The notes beneath the pieces are model-generated. The model was not told the origin of the DNA. It was given only the letters and a program-made list of their open reading frames with translations, and did no database searches. Positions 49,108 through 58,890 of a DNA stretch of 64,000 nucleotides are shown here, piece by piece. The stretch's first letter is position 1. Each line of letters starts with the position of its first letter. Both the position numbers and the translations under genes were made by a program. Origin of the DNA: Diphasiastrum complanatum (lineage: Eukaryota > Streptophyta > Lycopodiopsida > Lycopodiales > Lycopodiaceae); contig CM055096.1 of assembly GCA_029204225.1 (NCBI GenBank), positions 33,189,115 through 33,253,114 on the forward strand. Reading direction: 5' to 3'.

Positions 49108-49193
49108 AAAAGGAAGGATTATTTCGTAGAGCCCGATAGTTCGTTGTTATACTTTGATTTCATTACTATTGTATCTTCTTTCCTTTTTCCAAC

Positions 49194-50448
49194 ATGGTAT
49201 CAACGCTATATCTAAAATCAGCACTTTTCTCGTAATCTTTATATATGGTATAAAATTTCAGTAAAATATACTTTATTTTCAGTTACAATGTCGCATGGTA
49301 TCAGTTCATTCTTAAGTCTTCTCACCGAATGGTGATTCTCTTTATAATCACATTAACCAGTTCAAAAATCTCTTGCAGCAAATGGCAACTGTCGGGATCA
49401 ACTTTAGATGATGATCAAGATGCAATTATGGCATTGCTATCTAGACTACCTTCTATGTATGAAAATTGAGTGATGATCATTATGACACACTCAAATTTAT
49501 CTCTCACCAGAGTTATCACTAGTTTGTTGACAATCAAAGAAGTCAAAGCACATCTTTGACTTCATCATCTCATGTTCTATATGTCAATAAAAGCTCCAAA
49601 TGGTAGAAGAAAAAAAGCTCTAAACAGTTTGCATTGAATCAAAAGCCAACACAAAATCAAGAACAATTATCAAGTCCACAGTCAAAGAAGAAGATGTTCT
49701 ATAAGTATTACAAACGCACTAATCATGAGATCTAGGATTGCAGGATATTAAAAACAAAGAACACCAATAAGCAACTAGATCAACAAGCGAATGCAATCGT
49801 AGTATCAACTCAATCTCTCAATTCGAGAACGTTTATGATTAGAGACCGAAAGGCACATATCAATCATTCTTGAAATTTAGATTCTAGAGCTACTCAATAT
49901 ATGACCAGTCATCGTCAGCATTTTCACTCCTATACACCGTACAATACAAAGACATTGGTTCATCTTGGTGATGATAGTACTCATACTATCAAAGGTGAAG
50001 GTATTGTAAGATCGATGTTCCAGCATGATCAATTCAAACTACTATCGAATGTTTTAAATGTACCTAAACTCTCTACTTATATGTTGTCAGTAGTAAAATC
50101 ATTGATTTAGATCATTAGGTAGAGTTTGAATCTGATCAATGTCAAATCATCAATAGAACAAATAAGATCCTTGCACTTGGCAGGAGACATGAATACTTAT
50201 ATAGACTTATTCATTGTTATTCTATCACAAGGCAAGCCTTGAAAACCTCTATTTTAGTCAATAAGACATTACTTTGGCATAAAATATTAGGACATTTGAA
50301 TCATACATCTATGTTGAACATGTCAGAACAGTCCTTAGAGGAGTTCTCAATATCAAAAAGACCCTTTGTAAAGATACTTTTATTTTTTTTCTTTAGTTTC
50401 GACTGTCACCAGGCCCAATCAAAATGCACAGATTTGAAATCTACGTAA
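49194..50448 (+). pseudogene. Copia remnant, Gag to integrase start
   Basis: TGGTATCAACGC at 49194 looks like a primer-binding site after an LTR end (TTTTTCCAACA). In broken frames I read Gag pieces (INQFKNLLQQMATVG at about 49350; FYKYYKRTNHE, a ruined knuckle, at about 49700), then protease/linker TSHRQHFHSYTPYNT, TIKGEGIVRSMF and NVLNVPKLSTYMLSV (49901-50107). The integrase start LLWHKILGHLNHTSML follows at about 50265. It resembles Copia element 4 more than elements 1-3. It ends at about 50450. Confidence 0.7.
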
Positions 50449-50798
50449 CGTAGTTCAAATTAACTAAAAAATAAAAATGCAATATAGAAAGCTTTGAAAT
50501 TTGTGTCCGGGCAGCATGGACATATCCCATTGGTTTCTTCTTCCTGCTCGACACGTGCTAATCTGTCCGACGTCAATACCTCAAGTTAAATTTACTTGAC
50601 TATGTTGGTTAGTATAATGAAATTTTCTAACTATACTAGTTACAGTTATAGAAATACAGTATATACAGTTACATAAAATATGGAATACGCAGTAACTGTG
50701 ACTATGTTGGCATTCACATTAGATTAAATGTGATACAAAAAATTGAAATTAAGTATCATATCAGAGAGATTTTTGGCACCCAAGCTTTGAAAATAGCA

Positions 50799-52137
50799 AT
50801 GGCAAGGAGACCCAGATCTACAATCGATTCTGTGATTCTTTACAATGAGAAAGATGAAGTTGATAACTGGAAGCCAACAAAATATACGAAGAACTCATGG
50901 GTATTGTTGCATCCATCATCAAAGGGCAATTTTTGACAAAAGAAATGAGCAAAAATGGTTTACAAATCTTATTGGAAAGCAAAATTTTTGGAGTTTAAGA
51001 CTACCCCGTGAGGTCAACTGATATCAGAATTCTTAGTACAAAATGTATACATGCATTCAGAAATCAAAGTACATGATATCAATCCTCATGATCATCAAAA
51101 ATGTAATTGTAAGTATATCAAAACATATGCAGTCTACAGCAATCATAGGTGATTTCTTTTATTGATGCTCTTCAAATTATGATTTAAATGCTTCAACATT
51201 GTTTTTTCTTTCAGATTTATATCCATCATGCATAAGTGAATGGGAGCCCGCACAATCACTTGCAGGAATATTAGACGTGATTCACTCTGATGTTGGAAAG
51301 CTGCAATACATAGAAGAAGTCCTAAGGAATTTGCAAATTGTGGTATCTATTTTTATGAATCTTTATATACGCCACAAACAGATGGATTGGCAAGCTCGAA
51401 GCAATTCCATTGCCTAGTTTTCAAAGTGATGAGTGGCCTACTCTTGATAGCATTGTTTCTGAATCCTTGAGATGCAAGCTACTCATTGATATTAGAAATG
51501 CTATGAAGATAAGCACAGGTTTGAAAATTGTTCACCTAAGTTGGTTTATCTCATTACATATATTTGGTGATTTTTTCTCGAGTGCTAGTGTTCGTAGGAC
51601 ATCAACTTTATTTGTTTGCAAGGATTTATCAGATGAAACTTTGTCAGATCTCATGGATCAAGGCTGGGATAGTAAAACAAAAATGACATAGAATGCAGGA
51701 TTCTCAATGATCTTTCGTTATTATATCTCACATTTAGCTACCAGAGATACAAGAAAATTGAAAGTACATGGCTACCACTGGATCAAGACTTTGAACTAAA
51801 TGCTCACACAAACCGAATGGAGATAAGCATTATCTACAATGAGGAATATTTGACTATGGTTGAGGTGGAAGAGCATTGGAAGCTTGATTTTACTAGAACA
51901 GAGCTCATGCTATTACAAACCAATCTACCAACATATTTCAGATTTATCATCCAAGGAAGACTCGTAAGTACTTTATGTTTATTGCCATTTCAAAATAGAA
52001 CAAAATAATAGAAAATGTCATCATTTACAATTGCACATTCACTAATATTTGTCATGTCACAGATGCGAAAAAGACAGGAGCTAATAACGTGTTGCAAAGA
52101 TCTACCTACAACAATCACCATTGTGGGAGAACAATAG
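50799..52137 (+). pseudogene. Unknown multi-exon gene, cassette gene A
   Basis: I do not recognise this gene. It starts plausibly at ATG 50799 (MARRPRSTIDSVILYNEKDE, then VDNWKPTKYTKNSW). The middle is broken, with short open pieces such as LTKEMSKNGLQILLES (about 50935), ISEWEPAQSLAGILDVIHSD (51228) and WPTLDSIVSESLRCKLLIDI (51429). The 3' end is well formed. An exon ends NLPTYFRFIIQGRL at a GTAAGT donor (51966), and after a short intron the last exon (52063-52137) reads MRKRQELITCCKDL to TIVGEQ-stop. AATAAA-type signals follow (52147, 52184). It converges on the histone-fusion gene. Function is unknown. Confidence 0.4.
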
Positions 52138-52332
52138 TTTCAAATAAACTCTAGTAAAAATTTATGTATACACTCTTTCATTCAATAAATGAAAGCCCAA
52201 GTTGGGCATCATTACATGTATTTTGTGCTCCCAAATTCATAAAATGGAGCAGCATTTGATATATCAATGTATATTTTTCTATGAATTCTATACATGTATT
52301 TTTGTTCTATGCTATCTACATTTGTTCTGATC

Positions 52333-53916
52333 CTAATTTAGTATAACTACATCATCCTTTGCACCATCATCAATAACGGGAGGCTGAAGCCTTGTCCTAG
52401 GCAGTATACTCAAGATAATTTCTTGTCTAAATCTGTACGTCTGGCTTGATGTGTACTCAGAAAGTGTAAACTACAAAATAGAACATTCATGTATTAGTAA
52501 TGGCTAAAAACATCAACAAAATAGAAAAGTAATCATGATTTCAAAATAAGAATAAACAGACTTTGTTACCTTAGAAATATCAACATCTTGGTGAAGGTTG
52601 AACCACTCAAAAAATAACTTTGCATTATATAATATGTACCACCCACAACTGAATGAATCATTTTGCTGGGGTGACTACAAAAAAATTCAGCACACAAGAA
52701 ATCAATTATGAAACAATTACATTAGAATATTGATTTCAAAATGCTATTAAGAAAGACAGAGTTTACTCCAAACTGACGATCTGCCAGTCCACGGAATGGG
52801 GAACATCTGTGGAAATATATTTACTTAAGCTGCAATTCCAAGAACTATTTCCATTGACAATCCAATGTTAATGCATAAAACAGCAAGAAGCATTTAATAT
52901 ATCTTACTTGGTATGATAAGGGATGAGAAGATACTTTGTTGCTGGTGTGAATCCACTTGTCAGACACTGTGACAATGTGTCATTATTTTCTTAAAGGCCT
53001 GAAGCAAAAAGTTTCTCAGCACCAGCAACTCAGTGGATGAATCTCTTGCAATGTCATATTGCAAGAGTGTAAGCCTAGACTCTATCACAAGATCACTGAT
53101 AGAAGTCCGTCTGTCTTTGAGATCCAAGCAATCTAGAACTCTAAAATTAATACTAAAATCAAGTTCATCTATTCTAAAACAAAAAGGAGTACCAATTGTA
53201 TCTATAGCATCGGATATGTCTTTCTCAAATTTAAGATAATCATCTGAATCTATATATGTATAAAAATTTGGAGGAGGAGGAGGAGGTGGATGTGTAGTAT
53301 CTACAGGAATTGAAGGGGTATCCAAAACAAATGTAGCTATATTTACAACATTATCAACAGCAGCGTTATCTACAATTGAGTCCGGGTTAGGCTTCACAGA
53401 ATCTGTGGTGTCTACCCTCCTTACTTTCTTGGGAGCTCTCTTGGGGGTTGTCTGCTTCCTAGGACGCTTCGTAGGAAGATCAGTCCTATCTAGAGAAGTT
53501 GGTCTGGGAGCAACAGGCTGAGATACGTGTAACCTGCAAAACCTATCTCTCATTCTCATCAGGAGCTGAAAATCCTTGGGCATTATGGTGACTCTCTTGG
53601 AATGGATTGCAAGCAAAAAAGAATCTTAAAAAAAAAGGCTAATGTAGTCTTCAGCAGCCTCTTGAAGGCACTGAAGAGCACTAGGTGTGAATCTAACCAG
53701 CTGTCCGAGATCATTTCTTGTTATGTTTCGGACAACACGGTAGAATGGAGCTCTTGGGATCAACAGAACGGTTGATCTCTGATACTTGCATATCTCAGAG
53801 AGCCACCTGCTGCGGTTGCGCATTCTAGGTCTAGCGGGAGGTGTAATGGCAACCGCAGGAGCTAAGGATGAGCCAGGAGAGAAGAAGTCCCTCCTTGTCT
53901 GCTTTCTCCTATCCAT
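52333..53916 (-). pseudogene. CENH3-like histone H3 fold fused to a Ulp1/C48-like protease region, cassette gene B
   Basis: Start MDRRKQTRRDFF at ATG 53916 in CCATGG. Residues 33-126 are a histone H3 fold: WLSEICKYQRST, SALQCLQEAAEDYISLF, AIHSKRVTIMPKDFQLL. It is H3-like rather than H4, H2A or H2B, with CENH3-like features. Codon 97 is TAA where H3 has Glu, so it is broken there, but the same frame continues 218 codons through a basic patch (KRPRKQTTPKRAPKKVRR, residues 149-167), a Pro run (about 209-216) and a 100-residue region. After a frameshift at about 52990 come TKYLLIPYHTK, then an exon (52674-52570) with PQQNDSFSCGWY, matching the Q-N-x-x-x-x-C-G active-site block of Ulp1-type cysteine proteases. 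The last exon (52470-52333) ends VVILN. Exons: 53916-52908, 52806-52767, 52674-52570, 52470-52333. The histone assignment is firm; the protease assignment is moderate. Confidence 0.75.
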
Positions 53917-53979
53917 GGACGTGTACTATGGGATAGCGGACTTGTGCGTGGTGGCAAGGATGAGCAGGGAAGGATGACA

Positions 53980-54647
53980 AAGAAGTCGCAGAGGACAGAT
54001 ACGTATGAACAGAACGTAAGGTATATTGGACCTGTGCGAGGAGAATATAAGAAAGAGAGGTTAATTTAGACAAAGGCCGCACAAGTGCGATACAAGGAGA
54101 CACGTAGGCAGACGTATCGGACCTGTGCGCATGGAAGGCCGTAGTAGGAATATCAATAGTGAAGGTCGCGCGTGTGGGACTTTACGGTCAAATACGAGAG
54201 CAACACGTGTCACCTTATCACTTCACATGTGTGGAATATGTATGGGCAAATGCGGGAGCGACACGTGTTGTCGAACAAACGAATGAATACGAGACATGTG
54301 TACAGGTGTCATTTCACGCGTGTCCAGGTGTCACCTCACACGTGCCAGTGTCTGCACTCCAATTGAAAGTAGACACGTGTCCTTTGACCGTTGACCACAC
54401 ACGTGTGAAAATTTAGTATAAATGGCACAAAATTCGATTAATTTTTTACCTTTTTCCTTCTCAAAATTGACGGCATATCGCTCTTGTGCGCGCCCATTGT
54501 TGTCCGTTTGTATGCAACTATACCTACTTGTGCACAAGTGCAATATCGGTATCTACATGCCGTACATATCCCTTTTGTGCGTGATCTTGATAGTTAGTTT
54601 TGTTTCAGTTCTCCATTGCGCACAAGTGCAATATCTACGTCACTTCC
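53980..54647. promoter_or_regulatory. Bidirectional promoter with G-box cluster
   Basis: The gap between the divergent gene B (start 53916, minus) and gene C (start 54648, plus) is unlike its surroundings. Five CACGTG G-boxes lie at 54204, 54262, 54339, 54374 and 54400, with CACATGTG and CACGCGTG relatives between. TATAAAT at 54417 suits gene C. TGTGCGC and GCACAAGTGC motifs recur on both strands (about 53944, 54030, 54082, 54122, 54487, 54531 and 54620), including a direct repeat CACAAGTGCAATATC (54533, 54621). G-boxes bind bZIP and bHLH factors in plants. Regulation here is inferred only from motif density. Confidence 0.55.
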
Positions 54648-55661
54648 ATGGCCTCTTCCTCGGGATCCTCACGAGATTCAGGCTTGAGTTCTTTTCTTAG
54701 TGAATTTGGGATTACTGAAAATTTACACTACTTCCATAGCCTATTCAGGCCATATATACATGTTTTCAGGACTGCACAACCAAATTCTGATGTATTTTAT
54801 GATCATTATGTTAGATTCAGAGATATACTTACTAAGCTTGTTTTCTCCATCGGTGCACTCCAGTACATGCACTATACCGATCTTGTTCATTTCTTCTCAG
54901 TTTTCAGACATAGACTAGATAGAATGTTCACCAAATTGTTTGGTCTATTCAAAAGCAATTCAATGTGTCCTTATTGCAACAAGAAATGTCGATTGGTAGA
55001 ATATCAGAGTGGTTTCGTACTTCTCCTTTTAGTTCAGATCCCAGATGATGAGGAAATTTCTGTTGCTGACCCTCCTTTTGCATCATCCTCTGTTCAGTCA
55101 GCCATTAAGGACATTAGTCACTTCCTTATTGACACTCCTGATAAGGAAAGTGACTTTATTGATGTAAATACTGATTTTCTCCGAGATTCTTTTATTGGCC
55201 AAAGTTCATCTGCTGATGAATCGATCCCTATAGAGGAGTCTAAATGTCTTTTCAATTTGCCTATATATTATATTAATGACGATGTATATTTTACTATTGC
55301 TAATTTATGTAAATTTTTTGACTATCGTGAAGATGAGGTTCTATGTTTATTATCTGACACAATTTTCGAATTCTCCGACTTTGTAGATTTTGAAACGGAT
55401 GACCTTGTTGTTGGTATTGATTTTGATGATGAGGAGGGCTTTATGACCGGTGAAGAATGTCTGACTAAGACTTTATCAAATATTGTTGAGGATGGGCGAG
55501 GAAGACCATCCGATGAAGAATTCACGACATTTCAATCCCAGATGGGCTTCTCTCGCCCATCATTAATGCAATTCACTGATGATTCCACTTTCAATATTGG
55601 TTATTATATTGATCATCCCGATCTGGTTGCTGCTGATGATGAAGAATGTGTAAGTGTTTAA
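54648..55661 (+). CDS. Unknown acidic protein with CPYCNKKC motif, cassette gene C
   Basis: I do not recognise this protein. ATG 54648 in CCATGG starts MASSSGSSRDSGLSSFLSEF. The frame is also open upstream, but this start has the best context and the TATA box lies 225 bp before it. 337 codons are open. Residues 20-105 are helical and rich in aromatic residues (HYFHSLFRPYIHVFR, VHFFSVFRHRLDRMF). CPYCNKKC (about 107-114) could bind zinc. The rest is acidic, with Asp/Glu-rich runs (FVDFETDDLVVGIDFDDEEG), and ends DDEECVSV. A GTAAGT donor at 55650 suggests the real transcript splices onward to 55771-56164, although the phases do not match cleanly. It is divergent from the histone fusion and shares its promoter. 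Confidence 0.5.
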   Translation: MASSSGSSRDSGLSSFLSEFGITENLHYFHSLFRPYIHVFRTAQPNSDVFYDHYVRFRDILTKLVFSIGALQYMHYTDLVHFFSVFRHRLDRMFTKLFGLFKSNSMCPYCNKKCRLVEYQSGFVLLLLVQIPDDEEISVADPPFASSSVQSAIKDISHFLIDTPDKESDFIDVNTDFLRDSFIGQSSSADESIPIEESKCLFNLPIYYINDDVYFTIANLCKFFDYREDEVLCLLSDTIFEFSDFVDFETDDLVVGIDFDDEEGFMTGEECLTKTLSNIVEDGRGRPSDEEFTTFQSQMGFSRPSLMQFTDDSTFNIGYYIDHPDLVAADDEECVSV

Positions 55662-55770
55662 ACTTTCTTTCATTAGAATGTTTTTAATCACTGAATGTGT
55701 TTTTGCTAACATATTTCCTATTGCCGGATGCTCTCATAATTGATGATTTTGCTGCGAGATGAGGTGGTTT

Positions 55771-56164
55771 CAGACAACACGCATCCTCGTTCCAGAGGAA
55801 TAATGGACTTGGCCACTATCTTAGGCATTTCCTGAAGAATGAGAACTGTATTGCTCATTCCAAGCTGAGCCCAGTTGGGGAGAGTCTTATAATGGCGGGT
55901 AAAGCTTTATCATTTTACCTAGGAGAACATAAATTTGTTAAGACAAATAAGATCATTTTTGTCAAAAGATTTTATGTTTTGAACATTCTAGGTTTTACTG
56001 ATGGGAATGTTCCTTTAAGGAGCTCTCATTATTCATTGTATTCCACTTATATTGAGCTTAGTGGAAATGAGGATAATGCACATCTATTAGATGCATACGC
56101 TAGCAGAGAACTTCTTCATGACAATACTATCATAGAATCTGACACACGATTTGATGATGAATAG
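55771..56164 (+). CDS. Probable second exon of cassette gene C
   Basis: After a TTTCAG acceptor at 55765-55770 one frame stays open to the TAG at 56162: SSFQRNNGLGHYLRHFLKNE, AHSKLSPVGESLIMAGKAL, KIIFVKRFYVLNILGFTDG and YIELSGNEDNAHLLDA. Composition is protein-like throughout. Joining it to 55649 needs a 2-base phase that the obvious donor does not supply, so either a frameshift has occurred or it is a separate small gene. ATAATACAATCAATACA and CAATGAATTTG-type sequence follows. No family match comes to mind. Confidence 0.45.
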
Positions 56165-56612
56165 TTGACACTTTGTATTTTGTTATAATACAATCAATAC
56201 ATTTACATTGAGTATTTCTCCTCTCTTGTTCAATGAATTTGCAAAGCAATTCTAAACATGTCATGATTTGATGACAATGATGATCTTCTACTCAGCAATC
56301 ATCTAATTTCCTCTTCTTGTATAAACTTGCATGCTTTTCTAAACTTGTTGTATTGTGTGGACTTTTTCATATGTCGAATCTGAACTCTGCGGTAGAACCA
56401 CTGAAACAATTGACAGATGTAGTTTCGTTTTTCATTGGTTCCTCCATGTTGTGTGTTTCGATGAAATGCTGCTCGTGCTTGTCAGTGTGAATTCTCCATC
56501 CCTTGTGATGACCATACACTCAAGCTTCCATATGTGTTTGCAAAAAATGTTGTGTGATCTCTTAGTATGTGCTGCATATGTCAAAATCATAATGTTAGTC
56601 TTATGTTTGGAT

Positions 56613-58890
56613 CTAAATATATATGAAAAATTGAAAGCATCTTGAAAATTTTATACAAATTATGTAATGAGTGATATGATCTTCTCCCCATGCTTTTGAG
56701 ACTGCATTAACAAACTCGACACAAGTCCTTTGGACAACTTTCTTATCAATATCACAATATTTTTCTTTTCTTAAAATAGCAATCATACTATCAAGCTTCT
56801 TCCATACATCAACTTTTAGTACTCTAGTTTTGCCATCTTTCTCGAAGTCCTGAGTGGCAGCAATAATATCTATCCAGACTGAGTGTTGAATATTAGAAGC
56901 CTTACCAGTATGATTTGATAGGAAACGACGTGCTTTTGCTCCTCCTATGCTTGGCTTAGTTGGCATGTTCCCATTCTTTCCTGAAAGCTTTTCATCTTTT
57001 TGAATTTTGACATGTCCCTTATAGAGTCCTGCTTTTGATAAAACATCTTCTAATCAAGAGATAGCTTCCTTTGCTAATGATGTTGGCTTAGTATTCCAAG
57101 CAAAAACTATATGAAGATAAATGATCTTTTCTATTAATCTAACTTCTGCATGAAGAGTGCAAACATGCACATTTTTCAAGGGTATAGGCAGCACAGGCTT
57201 CCAGTTTGGATCTGCATATTCTCTAGTAATTCTTGTACTCCTAGTTACATCTTTTGGCATTTTCATGCAGTACAAACAAGGGCGTTTTGATGTAGCACCG
57301 TGAGAGACATTATACATACATTTCAATGTTTTCAAATCACCTGCTAAGTGCCATTCAACATTGAAGTCTCCAACTCCTGGAACATTGAGCATTCCTCCAT
57401 CCATATGGTCCTTGGTGATACTAGGATAAGATGTCCTTGAGAATATCCATGATAATATATCATGATCCTCCTTTAGAACCTGTCCAAAAAATTAATCAGA
57501 CTTAGTTTACAATGAATTAATATTATTCAATGAATGTAACGTAGTAATGAGGCTAGTTACCTGAAACGCTGCCAACCACCATATATCATTTTCTGACTGG
57601 ATACTGAATCTGAAATCTTCTTGGTTCTCTGTTTGTGATAGAGCACCATTCATGAGAGTTATATTAACCCTCTCCATCTTCTGCCCTTTCACAATTTTTG
57701 ACTCATCTAACTTAAGTACTATGATTATTTTGTCATTCACCTTTTCATAGGTTATATCATAGAATGTGACGATGTATCTCAGCAAGTAATTTAGATCAAC
57801 AAATAAGTTGTTTAATGAATTATAGAATATCGATCTTCCATCAGTTTCATACACCTCCTCAATATGAAATGGAGTTCCAGTGATCTTATGCATACCTATG
57901 TTTAATGTATCCCTCTCTTTCTCCAAGTGATATGTCCTAGGAATTGGGACTTTTCTAATTTGAACATGCTTAAAAGCTTCTCTAATTAGTTTAAATATTG
58001 TTGCATATACTTCCCTGCTAATACCTGCAAAATCACAAGCACCCTGAACTATAGTTTTATCTAAAAAAATTTGAATGTCCACCATCAAAGACTCTGCTAT
58101 TTTACACTTTACATTTGAACTCCTATTATTCATCATGATACGCTCAGTCGATTTGCAAGTCAATATTGTGCCCAATGACATTCCTAGTGAAGCATTCTCT
58201 TTAATATTCCGAGGAGCTACTAATGCAGATCTGCAAAAAAAACAGATAGTTAATAGAATATCACCATAGCTGAAATTAAATCCAAATGTCATTGAAAAAC
58301 TTACAAAAATCAGAATATGCTTACTTGAATGCACGGATCCTTCTATTTCGATAACCTCCTTTTGAAAGCGTTTGAATATCCTTGCAACTTTGTCGCTTTC
58401 GCTTCTTACTTTCAGCTTTCTTCTTTGCCAAATCCACATCCTTCAATAATTGTAAGTTTTCAATACGAATAGACTGTAAGACTGATTGCATTTGCTCTAG
58501 TTCTTATTTGATATTGATTGTTATCTTCTTTAATGATTCATTATTTTTTTTAAGTTGTTCATTTTCTTCTAACGTCTTTTGGAGATGACAATCTCTATTC
58601 TGACAATAAGAGGATATCCAAATTAACTCACCTTTTAAATAGTGAACTTTATTCATATAAAATTGTTTTCCATGATTCTGCAATCTTTCACAATATCCTA
58701 GTAATCCACTATGCCCATTGCATATCCATGTAACTAAATGAGTTATTCAAGACAATGTGGGATGTGTCAAAGTGCTTGGATCTTGTGGATATAATGTTCC
58801 ATCTGTCCACAAATCCAAGTTTTTTTTTCCTTCTGCCTTGTAACGAGAACAATCCTCAGCAGATATTTAAATTCCTTTGCCTCCTCTTCT
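56613..58890 (-). pseudogene. Coiled-coil protein with transposase-like D..D..CxxC core, cassette gene D
   Basis: Three exons with consensus introns: 58890-58325, 58230-57561 (phase 2 junction giving RIRAFK/SALVAPRN) and 57479-56613 (phase 0). Exon 1 has a Cys/His-containing segment (CQNRDCHLQ) and a coiled coil (LEENEQLKKNNESLKKI), with three in-frame stops. Exon 2 contains KIIIVLKLDESKIVKGQ followed by VNITLMNGA. Exon 3 contains VEWHLAGDLKTLKCM and GATSKRPCLYCMKM. A 'K.D...' strand, a 'GD.K.L' strand and 'GA.S...C.YC' form the spaced arrangement I associate with uncharacterised transposase-like proteins found in many eukaryotes. The catalytic role is inference. A stop (TGA at about 57052) splits exon 3. 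The C-terminus holds VWKKLDSMIAILRKEKYCDI. Confidence 0.5.

Noticed and set aside
53500-53916. Ordinary replication-coupled histone H3 gene
   Set aside because: The fold is too divergent, the tail lacks the canonical modification sites, there are introns and a C-terminal extension of hundreds of residues, and an in-frame stop is present.
50799-58890. Integrated giant-virus segment, suggested by a histone-like gene in a foreign-looking block
   Set aside because: The genes have multiple spliceosomal introns and plant-type promoter motifs. I see no capsid, polymerase or other viral hallmark gene. A transposon-like origin fits better, although neither is proven.
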